64,000 bases of DNA from CAZJHX01 sp964545715 (GTDB taxonomy: Bacteria; Myxococcota_A; UBA9042; GCA-2863065). Shown piece after piece: positions 36,175-44,233 of the stretch. The stretch spans positions 1-64,000 of the forward strand of contig CAZJHX010000001.1 of NCBI GenBank assembly GCA_964545715.1. The letters run 5' to 3'. The notes below the pieces were generated by a model. It saw nothing but the letters and a program-made list of their open reading frames with translations. It was not told the origin of the DNA and searched no databases. Both the position numbers and the translations under genes were made by a program. Positions within the stretch are counted from its first letter, which is position 1. Each line of letters begins with the position of its first letter.

Positions 36175-37968
36175 ATGGGCGACCGCGCTCCCGCAATGCC
36201 GCCGGGCGTCGTTCTCATCGTTGATGATGACCCCGCGCTGCGGCTCCTCTTGCAAGAGGTTTTGCTGTTCGACGAGTCCTACCAAATCCTGGAGGCGGTG
36301 GACGGCGTGGACGCACAGCGCGTACTGCGCGAGACCGCGGTCGACGTCGTGATCACGGACCTGCGGATGCCCCATTTGGACGGACTGGGGCTGATCCGGT
36401 GGGCCCACGAGCACTGTCCGGGCCCGATCTGGATCATTAACTCAGGCCTGGATACGTTCGAGATGGCGGCCGAGGCGCTGGAGCTGTCGGTTTTTGCGTT
36501 TCTGCCGAAGCCGCGCGCCAACTTCGACTCGATGCGGATGACGGTGCGGAAGGCGCTGGAGTATCGCGAGCTGCTGCGGGATCGCGAGACGCTGAACGAC
36601 GCGCTGGAGGTCAGCAACGCCCAGCTGCGGGAGAAAGTGGAGCAGCTTGAGAGCGTGTGCGAGCTGCTTCAACGCCAGGCGGACGTCATCGACGAGGATT
36701 TGCGGCGCGCCAACCGCATTCAGCGCTCGCTGCTGCCCAGCATTGCGCCGGTCTCCAAGCGGTACGCGTTTAACGGCTTCTATCGGCCCTGTCGAAATGT
36801 TGGCGGCGATCTGTACGACGTGATGAGGCTGCCCGATGGTCGCATCGCGTTTTATGTCGCGGACGCGGCGGGGCATGGTGTGGCTGCGGCCATGCTGTCG
36901 GTGCTGTTCAAGCACCGCCTGCGGGTGTTCGACGAGCAGAAGAAGTGGCGCATGCCGGCTCAGGTCCTGGCGGATATCAACGCCGTCGTCATGGCCGAGT
37001 GCGCTGGACGTGGGCTGTTTTTGACCGTGGTGTACGGCGTGTTGGACTCCGATACGGGCGATGCGGTGCTGGCGTCGGCCGGACACCCTCCGGTCGTTGT
37101 TCACAGGCGCCGGGGCGGCACCGAGCAGCTGGGGCACACCGGGCCGGCGCTGGGCCTGCAGGCCGACCCGAGCTTCGGTGAGCATCGAGTGCGGTTTGGC
37201 GATGGTGACCGGCTGCTGCTGTACACGGACGGCGTCTTCTGCCCGGTTCCGGGGGGCGAGCCGCGGACGGCTGACGATGTGGCGGCGGCGCTGTTGCGGG
37301 TGGAGGGCGACGGCCAGAACGCGCTTCGTCAGGTGCACCTGGCGGGCCGCGCGCAAAACGGTAACGGGGTCGACGGGGCGCCGCGCGAGGACGATGTCAC
37401 CATGCTGTTGGTGACCGCGGGGGGCGGAAAGTCAACGGTCGACCACGGGGAGGCGGCGATTGCGCCGTCGGCTGCGATCGGGACCGAGCTGGGCGCAGAG
37501 CTGTTGACCGGACAGGACAACGGCACCGCCTACATCTCCATTCGCGGGCGTGGGATCTGGAACGGGGCCGGCGCCTTTTTGAACGAGTGTGAGCAGCAGC
37601 TGGCCGACAACCGTCCCCTGGTGCTGGACTTCTCGGGCTGCAGCTATCTGGACAGCACGTTTCTGGGGACGATTCACGAGGTCGTTGTGCGGGCCGAAGA
37701 GGCGTCGACGGCGCTGACTCTCACCGGGGTCGGGGCGGAGGTCCGCGGGCTGTTTGAAGAGCTGCACATGAGCGACGTGCTCGAGCATCTCGGCGCTGAT
37801 CAAGCGCTGCCGGCGCGTCTCCACCCACTGCCGGTCGCCGGGTCGCTTCAAGAGGCGCGCCGTCGCGTCCTGGCGGCGCATGTCGCGCTGGCGGGGATCA
37901 ACGACGAGCAATCCGCCCAGCTGTTGGCTGTCGCGGACGCGATTCGAGCGGAGTCCGGCGACCCGTGA
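36175..37968 (+). CDS. Receiver-PP2C phosphatase-STAS signalling protein
   Basis: 597 residues from the ATG at 36175 (a GTG at 36157 is possible). Order: receiver domain (Asp17-19, phosphoacceptor Asp62 in ITDLRMP, Lys112 in FLPKPR); coiled coil (~130-185); RsbU/SpoIIE-type PP2C phosphatase (VGGDLYDV, VADAAGHGVAAAML, LLLYTDGVF, EDDVTMLLV); C-terminal STAS domain with LDFSGCSYLDSTFLG, the Ser of which is the usual phosphorylation site. It thus carries an input, a Ser phosphatase and its probable anti-anti-sigma substrate in one chain. Probable role: phosphorelay control of a partner-switching kinase encoded elsewhere. Confidence 0.92.
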   Translation: MGDRAPAMPPGVVLIVDDDPALRLLLQEVLLFDESYQILEAVDGVDAQRVLRETAVDVVITDLRMPHLDGLGLIRWAHEHCPGPIWIINSGLDTFEMAAEALELSVFAFLPKPRANFDSMRMTVRKALEYRELLRDRETLNDALEVSNAQLREKVEQLESVCELLQRQADVIDEDLRRANRIQRSLLPSIAPVSKRYAFNGFYRPCRNVGGDLYDVMRLPDGRIAFYVADAAGHGVAAAMLSVLFKHRLRVFDEQKKWRMPAQVLADINAVVMAECAGRGLFLTVVYGVLDSDTGDAVLASAGHPPVVVHRRRGGTEQLGHTGPALGLQADPSFGEHRVRFGDGDRLLLYTDGVFCPVPGGEPRTADDVAAALLRVEGDGQNALRQVHLAGRAQNGNGVDGAPREDDVTMLLVTAGGGKSTVDHGEAAIAPSAAIGTELGAELLTGQDNGTAYISIRGRGIWNGAGAFLNECEQQLADNRPLVLDFSGCSYLDSTFLGTIHEVVVRAEEASTALTLTGVGAEVRGLFEELHMSDVLEHLGADQALPARLHPLPVAGSLQEARRRVLAAHVALAGINDEQSAQLLAVADAIRAESGDP

Positions 37969-38441
37969 GAAAGCGCGCGAAGGTCGCGGCGGGCCTGCTG
38001 ATGTATCGCCTGCGCGACGGTGAGCTCGAGGTCTTTCTAGTGCATCCGGGAGGCCCGCTCTTCGCCAAGAAGGACTCCGGGGTGTGGACCCTGCCGAAGG
38101 GCGAGCCCGACCCCGACGAAGTGCTGATCGACACGGCGCGCCGAGAGTTCAACGAGGAGACCGGCCTGACCGCGGGGCAAGAGCTGTTGCCGCTGGGGCA
38201 GGTGACGCAAAAGGGTGGCAAGGTGGTGCACGGCTGGGCGTTTGCCGGCGAGTGGGACCCCGCTGACGGCGTCACGTCCAACACCTTTGAGATGGAGTGG
38301 CCGCCGCGCTCCGGGCGCATGTGCGCCTTTCCGGAGATCGATCGCGGCGGGTTTTTCACGCCGGAGGCGGCGTGGGAGAAGATCAACGTGGCTCAGCGGG
38401 AGTTTGTGACGCGGCTGGTCGCGGCGTTGGCGGCTACTTAA
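37965..38441 (+). CDS. NUDIX hydrolase
   Basis: 158 residues; the GTG start overlaps the previous stop (GTGA). The complete NUDIX box starts at GEPDPDE and runs through RREFNEETGL (Gly-x5-Glu-x7-Arg-Glu-x-x-Glu-Glu-x-Gly). The family hydrolyses nucleoside diphosphate derivatives with Mg. The N-terminal AAGLLMYRLRDGELEVFLVH and the GVWTLPKGEP segments match small NTP/ADP-ribose-type NUDIX proteins; substrate unknown. Cotranscribed with the signalling protein upstream. It overlaps the facing FHA gene by 8 bp. Confidence 0.9.
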   Translation: MRKRAKVAAGLLMYRLRDGELEVFLVHPGGPLFAKKDSGVWTLPKGEPDPDEVLIDTARREFNEETGLTAGQELLPLGQVTQKGGKVVHGWAFAGEWDPADGVTSNTFEMEWPPRSGRMCAFPEIDRGGFFTPEAAWEKINVAQREFVTRLVAALAAT

Positions 38442-38862
38442 GCTCGGTGCCGCAGCCCAGGCAGGCGGCAAAGCCCTGAGGGACCCGCATGCGGCAGTCC
38501 GGGTTGGAGCACGTGGCCATATGAAAGCCGATCGTGGCTTCGGTGTCCGTGTCGTAGCTCCACTCCACCAACTCGACCCGGAAGCTGTGCGCGCCGACAG
38601 AGATCGTGTCGGTCGGCAGCACGGGGGTCGGGTCGGCGACGATCTTGCCGTTGACCTCGGTGCCGGTGCGCGACCCGAGATCCTGAAGGATCATCTGCTT
38701 GCCGCGCCGGGTGATCCGGGCGTGGATCCGTGACACGCGAGAGTCGTGAAGCACGATGTCGTTGGCCGACTGGTCACGCCCGATCATCGGGTTCGTGTCC
38801 TTGGGCAGCGAGAACGTGATCGTGTCGTTCCCTTCATAAACGTAGGTGACCCGCAGCAACAT
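38434..38862 (-). CDS. FHA-domain protein with C-terminal zinc ribbon
   Basis: 142 residues from the ATG at 38862. A forkhead-associated domain covers ~1-105: MIGRDQSANDIVL, SRVSRIHARI and DLGSRTGTEVNG are the phosphothreonine-binding loops. A short C-terminal ribbon with CSNPDCRM and CLGCG (four Cys) could bind zinc. FHA proteins read Ser/Thr kinase signals. Its promoter side faces the SOS operator region. Confidence 0.87.
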   Translation of the reverse strand: MLLRVTYVYEGNDTITFSLPKDTNPMIGRDQSANDIVLHDSRVSRIHARITRRGKQMILQDLGSRTGTEVNGKIVADPTPVLPTDTISVGAHSFRVELVEWSYDTDTEATIGFHMATCSNPDCRMRVPQGFAACLGCGTELK

Positions 38863-38912
38863 GACGCCGAAATTTAGCACAGGCGATGCAGCGTTGCGTC
38901 TGGTATTATTTA

Positions 38913-38928
38913 CTGAACAAAGGATCAG
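38913..38928. promoter_or_regulatory. LexA-type operator 1
   Basis: CTGAACAAAGGATCAG: 4-bp inverted arms CTGA/TCAG with a CTGAAC half-site. It resembles the LexA box known for Myxococcus (CTRHAMRYBYGTTCAGS, from memory) on the opposite strand at 14 of 16 positions. It lies 7 bp upstream of the -35. Confidence 0.7.
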
Positions 38929-38935
38929 ATAAGAG

Positions 38936-38963
38936 TTGACCGGCCAGAGGTACTGAACATAGT
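38936..38963 (+). promoter_or_regulatory. imuA-imuB-dnaE2 promoter
   Basis: -35 TTGACC (38936-38941), 16-bp spacer, -10 CATAGT (38958-38963) buried in operator 2. Transcription would begin at about 38970, almost at the GTG at 38973. Confidence 0.5.
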
Positions 38964-38968
38964 ATCAG
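38953..38968. promoter_or_regulatory. LexA-type operator 2
   Basis: CTGAACATAGTATCAG, the same palindrome as operator 1 with three changes, exactly 40 bp downstream of it. It covers the -10, so a bound repressor would block transcription directly. Confidence 0.7.
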
Positions 38969-38972
38969 TCAT

Positions 38973-39641
38973 GTGCGCAGGGCGATTCCACACCACACGA
39001 TCCACTCTCTCCGAGAAGCCCTCGTACAGCGTTTTTCGACCTCGATTGTTGTCGAGAGCCCCGAGGTAAGCACCTCCCCTGCTTTATCTCGTACAGCCCA
39101 GGAAGGGCTGGGCGCCTTGCCAATTGTTCGGGGTCTCCCGGGTGTTTGCGCCGTCGCGTCCGACCGCCTTCAAGCCGCTCAGCTTCCCGAGGGGCTTGTT
39201 ACCGAGGTGGTCGGCGCGGTTGGCGCAGGTGCCTGTTCTCTAGTCTTAGCGCGTATGGCGGCTCTCCTGGCAACAGGGGACCGCTATGCCGCTTTCATCG
39301 ATCTAAACGCTGAACTTTATCCCCCGGCTGCTGCTGCGCTGGGCGTCCCCCTAAAGCGTCTTCTGCTGGTCCGCACCGGCGAGTTGAACGTTGCGCTGCG
39401 CGTGACCGAGGCTCTGCTGCGCGGCGGCGCCACGAAGCTGATCGCTGTCGACATGCAGCGAGATGCCAGACCCCTGCGCTTGTCCACCTATCACCGGCTG
39501 CGTCGCCATGTACGCAACAGCGGTACGGCGCTTGTCTTCATGGCGTCCAGCTCCATCATCCCCGCCGACAATCGCATCAGCCTGGACACCGATCCAGCTG
39601 CCGATCGGTCCCCCATTCTCGACATCTCAGTGGCCCGGTAG
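38973..39641 (+). CDS. imuA: ImuA, RecA-like accessory protein of the mutasome
   Basis: 222 residues from the GTG at 38973. RecA-like core without a good Walker A: TEVVGAVGAGACSLVLARMA sits where the P-loop should be, followed by YAAFIDLNAELYPPAAAALG and KRLLLVRTG. ImuA is a SulA/RecA-related partner that assists ImuB and DnaE2 in translesion synthesis. No clear ribosome binding site; the start lies almost at the predicted transcription start. It precedes imuB by 9 bp. Confidence 0.85.
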   Translation: MRRAIPHHTIHSLREALVQRFSTSIVVESPEVSTSPALSRTAQEGLGALPIVRGLPGVCAVASDRLQAAQLPEGLVTEVVGAVGAGACSLVLARMAALLATGDRYAAFIDLNAELYPPAAAALGVPLKRLLLVRTGELNVALRVTEALLRGGATKLIAVDMQRDARPLRLSTYHRLRRHVRNSGTALVFMASSSIIPADNRISLDTDPAADRSPILDISVAR

Positions 39642-39650
39642 GACATCTAG

Positions 39651-41126
39651 ATGCTGAGAATCGCCTGTGTTCACGTCCCCAACCTGGCGCTGCAGGCCGT
39701 GCTGCGCGAGCGCTTCGGCAACGCGACGGACATGGCGCTGGCGCTGTATACCGGGCCTGAAGAGCGGCGCCTGGTCACTGCCTGCACCACGCTGGCGGCC
39801 GACTGCGGCGTGCGTCCGGGGCTCAACGTCGCCGCCGCGCGGGGCGCCTGTCCCGAGATCGTACTGGTCGAGCAGGATCCGGAGCATGCCGCAGAGGCGC
39901 TGAGCGTGCTGGCCGATGCGGTCGGCGTCTTTGGCCCCACCGTCTCGCTGGCGCCGCCCGATGCGGTGCTGGTCGACACGACCGGGGTCTGCGGTGTCGA
40001 GATCACCGGCGCCGCGTTGGTCGACGCCGCCGCCGAGCTTGGGTTCTCGGCGCGCGCGGCCATCGCGACCACCCCGTTCGCTGCCATGGCGCTGGCCTCT
40101 CACGGCGCTGTCGACGGGCCGGCTGAGCCGCCACCCGGGCAGGCGCAGCGGCGCGCGGTCGAGCGTCTGCCTCTGGCCGCGGCGCACCTTCCGCTCGCGG
40201 CGTATGAGTCTCTGCACGTGGTCGGCATCCGCACCGTGGGGGCGTTTATGGCGCTGCCCGCGGCGTCTTTGGCGCGGCGCTTCGGCGGGGACGTTCGGCG
40301 CTGCTGGCGTGAGGCACATGGCCGCGCTGTCCCTCGCTTGGCTGCCTACGAGCCCGACCGCCCGGTCGTGGAGCGCAGCCGTCACGACGAGTTCGCCCTG
40401 GAAGAGCTGGATCCGCTTTGCTTCAGCCTCAAGACGCTGCTTGATCGCGCGCTCAAGCGGCTGGCGGGCCGCGGCATGGGCGCCGAAGAGCTGCTCGTGA
40501 CGTTTCAGGTGCAGGCGCGTGAAGAGCAGCGCCACACCTTGAACCACATGACGTCGCTGAACCTGGGGCATGCGGTCAGCGACAGCCCGTTCATCATGCA
40601 GCTGCTTCGGGAGCGGCTGGGCATCGCGCCGCCGCCGGGTCCGGTGGAGCGCATGGAGCTGTCGGTGGTGCGCGCGGCGTCGATGTCGGCCACCCAGCTG
40701 AACCTGTTTGGCGATCGCTCGCCCAACGAGACGATTCAGACTACCGTGGCGCGCCTGGCCGCGATCGTGGGCAGCGACGTGCGCTTCACGCCTGAGCTGC
40801 GCGAGGACTACCGGCCCGAGCACGCCTGGGAGCTGGCCCCTTTTCGCCCGGCCGATAAGCCCCGATCCGTCCAGGAGGCCGCGCGCCCGCCCCTGGGACC
40901 GCGCCCGACCCGCTTGCTCAGCACGCCGTCGCCGCTGCCTGAGCTCAAGATGACAGCCGCACCCCCAGGCGCGGTCACCGGGCCCGAGCGCCTGGTCTTC
41001 GGCTGGTGGGACGGCGACCCGATCGCCCGCGACTATTGGGTGCTGGCCGATCGCTGGGGACGTCGCTCCTGGGTCTTTCGCGACATCGCCACCGACGACT
41101 GGTTTCTTCATGGCCATTTTGATTAG
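39651..41126 (+). CDS. imuB: ImuB, Y-family polymerase-like mutasome hub
   Basis: 491 residues. Y-family fold, but motif I reads IACVHVPNLALQAVLRE, with the catalytic Asp absent, as in other ImuB proteins that do not polymerise. A canonical beta-clamp-binding pentamer QLNLF is at residues 349-353. The C-terminal RDYWVLADRWGRRSWVFRD region matches the family's protein-interaction tail. ImuB recruits DnaE2 to the clamp. Operon second gene; 2 bp before dnaE2. Confidence 0.92.
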   Translation: MLRIACVHVPNLALQAVLRERFGNATDMALALYTGPEERRLVTACTTLAADCGVRPGLNVAAARGACPEIVLVEQDPEHAAEALSVLADAVGVFGPTVSLAPPDAVLVDTTGVCGVEITGAALVDAAAELGFSARAAIATTPFAAMALASHGAVDGPAEPPPGQAQRRAVERLPLAAAHLPLAAYESLHVVGIRTVGAFMALPAASLARRFGGDVRRCWREAHGRAVPRLAAYEPDRPVVERSRHDEFALEELDPLCFSLKTLLDRALKRLAGRGMGAEELLVTFQVQAREEQRHTLNHMTSLNLGHAVSDSPFIMQLLRERLGIAPPPGPVERMELSVVRAASMSATQLNLFGDRSPNETIQTTVARLAAIVGSDVRFTPELREDYRPEHAWELAPFRPADKPRSVQEAARPPLGPRPTRLLSTPSPLPELKMTAAPPGAVTGPERLVFGWWDGDPIARDYWVLADRWGRRSWVFRDIATDDWFLHGHFD

Positions 41127-41128
41127 CC

Positions 41129-44100
41129 GTGTTCGCTGATCTCCGCACCAAGACCAACGCGTCCTTTCTGATAGGCGCGTCCCACCCTGAGCAGATGGTG
41201 GCGGCCGCGCACGCCCAGGGTTATGCCGGGCTGGCGATCACCGACGTGGACGAGCTTGGCGGGGTCGTGCGCGCGCACACCGCTGCAAAAAAGGTGGGGC
41301 TGCCGCTGCTGATCGGCACCGAGTTCACCATGCTGGACGCCAACGATCCGCCGGTGATCCTCATCGCTAAGGACCGCGCCGGTTACGGGCGGCTGTGCCG
41401 GCTTTTGACCCACGCCAAGCGCTCTCGGCCGCGCGGCGAGCCCGGCATCGCACACGATCCGATCCTGGCCGCACCCGAGGGGCTGTTGGCCGTCATTACG
41501 GCGCCGTGCTCCGCGGCGCTTGCCCGGCGCTATGTCGCCGTATTTGGGGACGATGTGTCCCTGGCGATCGCTCGCAACTATCTGCCGGGTGAGGAGCGTC
41601 TGCTGGCGGACAGTCGCGCGCTCTCGGACGCTGCCGGCCTGCCGCTGGTGGCGGTGGGGGACGCGCGCTATCACGACGCGCTGTACAAGCCGCTGGCGGA
41701 CGTGCTGTGTGCGGTGCACCACTCAAAGCCGCTGACCGAGTGCGGCTATCACCTGCAGGCCAATGGGGAGCGTCACCTGCGCGCGCCCCGCGAGATCGCC
41801 GATCGCATGCACGCCATCGGGCTGTCGCACGCGGTCGATCGGTCCGTTCAGCTGGCCGAGCGGTGTCGCTTCAGTATGGACGAGCTGCGCTTCGTGTATC
41901 CCGAGAAGCACCTGCCGGTCGGCGAGACCCCGATCTCGTTCTTCATCGCGTCGGTCATGCAGGGCGCTCGAGAGCGCTTTGGTGATCCGATCCCCGACCT
42001 GGCAATGCAGCAGCTGACGCACGAGCTGAATCTCATCGAGGGGCTGCGCGTCGAGGGCTTCTTTTTGACCATGTACGACATCGTCCGCTTTGCGCGCAGC
42101 CAGGGGATCCTGTGCCAGGGGCGCGGCTCGGCGGCCAACTCGGCGGTGTGCTACGCGCTGGGCATCACGTCGGTCGACCCGGTCGGCGCCGGCCTGCTCT
42201 TTGAGCGCTTCATCTCGGCGGAGCGCGGCGAGCCGCCCGACATCGACGTGGACTTTGAGCACGAGCGCCGTGAAGAGGTCATTCAGTGGGTCTACAACCA
42301 CTACGGTCGCGACCACTCGGGCCTGGTCTGCGAGAACATCTGCTATCGGCCGCGGTCGGCCATTCGCGACGTCGGCAAGGCGCTGGGTTTATCCTTGGAT
42401 CAGGTCGACCGGCTGGCAAAGGGCGTCGGCCGCTCACGGCAGGCGCTGCTGGACGACGGCCGGCTGCTGGAGGCGGGCATCTCACCGACCGCCGAGGTCG
42501 CCGCCCAGCTGCGCGCCATCGTGCCGCAGGTGCTGGGTTTTCCACGCCATCGCGGCACCCACGTGGGCGGCATGGTCGTCACCGCCGAGCCTCTCATCGA
42601 GACCGCGCCGCTTGAAGACGCGGCGATGCCCGACCGCACGATCCTGCCGTGGGACAAGGACGACTGCGACGCGCTGGGCATGTGCAAGTTCGACCTGCTG
42701 GGACTCGGGATGCTCACGTGCATCCGTAAGTGCTTTGAGCTGGTCTCCAAACACGAGAGTCGAAAGCTCACGCTGGCGACGGTGCCGCAGTCCGACGTCG
42801 AGACCTATGACCGCATCTGCGCGTCCGACACCATCGGCCTGTTTCAGATCGAGAGCCGCGCCCAGATGAGCGTGCTGCCGCGCCTGAAGCCGCGCCGCTT
42901 CTACGATCTGGTCATCGCGATCTCGATCATCCGCCCCGGACCGATTCAAGGCGGCATGGTGCACCCGTTTCTGCGCCGCCGAAACGGGGAGGAGGAGATC
43001 ACGTTTGCTCATCCGACGCTGATCCCGATCCTGGCCCGCACGCTGGGTGTGCCTCTGTTTCAGGAGCAGGTGATGCGCATCGCGGTGGAGGTGGCGGGCT
43101 TCAGCCCGGGCGAGTCAGATGAGCTGCGGCGCGCGATGGGCGCCTGGCGCAAGACCGGCAGCATGGGCGACGTGCGCGAGCGCCTGCTCAGCGGCATGAC
43201 CAGTCGCGGCGTCGCGGTGGCCTACGCAGAGCAGATCTTCAAGCAGATCCAGGGCTTTGGCGAGTACGGCTTTCCCGAGAGCCACGCCATCTCCTTTGCG
43301 CTGCTGGCCTACGCCTCGGCGTGGCTCAAGACCCACTATCCGGCGCACTTCACCATCGCGTTGCTCAACAGCCAGCCGATGGGCTTCTACTCGCCGCACA
43401 CGATCATCAGCGACGCCAAGCGCCACGGCGTCCCGATCCTGCCCATCGACGTCGAGCACAGTCACTGGGACTGCACCCTGGAGCGCGGCGCACTGCGTGT
43501 GGGCGTGCGCTACGTCAAAGGGCTGGGCTCCGCGGCGGAAGAGCTGTACGAGTCGGCCCGCCCCGCCGGCCGCTTCGAGACCGTGGAGGCGTTTGCCCAG
43601 CGCACCGGCTTTGACCGCAAGGCGCTCAGCCATCTGGCCCACGCGGGCGCCTTTCGCTCGCTGAACCGCGCCGCCGAGGCGCCCGACAACCACGCCGTAC
43701 GCGATCTCTGCCGCCGCGCCGCCTACTGGCAGGTTCTGAGCCCACGCCCCACCGTCGACGCGCCGCAGATCCCGCTGGCCGACGATCCGCCGGCGGTCTT
43801 TTCACCCATGACCACCGAAGAGCAAGTGCGCGCCGACTACGAGACCACCGGCCTGTCGCCCATCGCCCACCCGATCGAGTTTCTGCGCCCGCGCCTGGCT
43901 CGCATGGGCATCTCCGACATCCAAGGTCTGGACGGCCTGCGCGACGGTCGTAAGGTCCAGGTCGCCGGCCTGGTCATCGGCCGCCAGCACCCGTCCACGG
44001 CCAAGGGCTTCGTCTTTCTCTCTCTGGAGGACGAGACCGGCCTACTCAACGTCATCGTCAACCCGCAGCTCTTCGAGCGCCAGCGCATCGAGATCACGCG

Positions 44101-44224
44101 CTACCCGGTGCTGCTGGTCGACGGCACTCTGCAAAACCGTGTGGGCTCGACCAGCGTAAAGGCGGTGTCGTTCCGTCCCCTGGTCAACGATCTGGCGACG
44201 CCGAAGTCCCGCGATTTCAGATAG
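41129..44224 (+). CDS. dnaE2: DnaE2, error-prone DNA polymerase III alpha subunit
   Basis: 1031 residues from the GTG at 41129. N-terminal PHP domain (SFLIGASHPEQMV); palm with PPDIDVDFEHERREEV (~residue 370) carrying catalytic Asp residues; fingers with GTHVGGMVVT; thumb and tandem HhH; C-terminal OB fold (VAGLVIGRQHPS then GFVFLSLEDETG). It is the DNA-damage-inducible polymerase responsible for SOS mutagenesis in bacteria lacking PolV. It shares the imuA-imuB transcript, so LexA control applies to all three. Confidence 0.95.
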   Translation: MFADLRTKTNASFLIGASHPEQMVAAAHAQGYAGLAITDVDELGGVVRAHTAAKKVGLPLLIGTEFTMLDANDPPVILIAKDRAGYGRLCRLLTHAKRSRPRGEPGIAHDPILAAPEGLLAVITAPCSAALARRYVAVFGDDVSLAIARNYLPGEERLLADSRALSDAAGLPLVAVGDARYHDALYKPLADVLCAVHHSKPLTECGYHLQANGERHLRAPREIADRMHAIGLSHAVDRSVQLAERCRFSMDELRFVYPEKHLPVGETPISFFIASVMQGARERFGDPIPDLAMQQLTHELNLIEGLRVEGFFLTMYDIVRFARSQGILCQGRGSAANSAVCYALGITSVDPVGAGLLFERFISAERGEPPDIDVDFEHERREEVIQWVYNHYGRDHSGLVCENICYRPRSAIRDVGKALGLSLDQVDRLAKGVGRSRQALLDDGRLLEAGISPTAEVAAQLRAIVPQVLGFPRHRGTHVGGMVVTAEPLIETAPLEDAAMPDRTILPWDKDDCDALGMCKFDLLGLGMLTCIRKCFELVSKHESRKLTLATVPQSDVETYDRICASDTIGLFQIESRAQMSVLPRLKPRRFYDLVIAISIIRPGPIQGGMVHPFLRRRNGEEEITFAHPTLIPILARTLGVPLFQEQVMRIAVEVAGFSPGESDELRRAMGAWRKTGSMGDVRERLLSGMTSRGVAVAYAEQIFKQIQGFGEYGFPESHAISFALLAYASAWLKTHYPAHFTIALLNSQPMGFYSPHTIISDAKRHGVPILPIDVEHSHWDCTLERGALRVGVRYVKGLGSAAEELYESARPAGRFETVEAFAQRTGFDRKALSHLAHAGAFRSLNRAAEAPDNHAVRDLCRRAAYWQVLSPRPTVDAPQIPLADDPPAVFSPMTTEEQVRADYETTGLSPIAHPIEFLRPRLARMGISDIQGLDGLRDGRKVQVAGLVIGRQHPSTAKGFVFLSLEDETGLLNVIVNPQLFERQRIEITRYPVLLVDGTLQNRVGSTSVKAVSFRPLVNDLATPKSRDFR

Positions 44225-44233
44225 AATTTCGGC

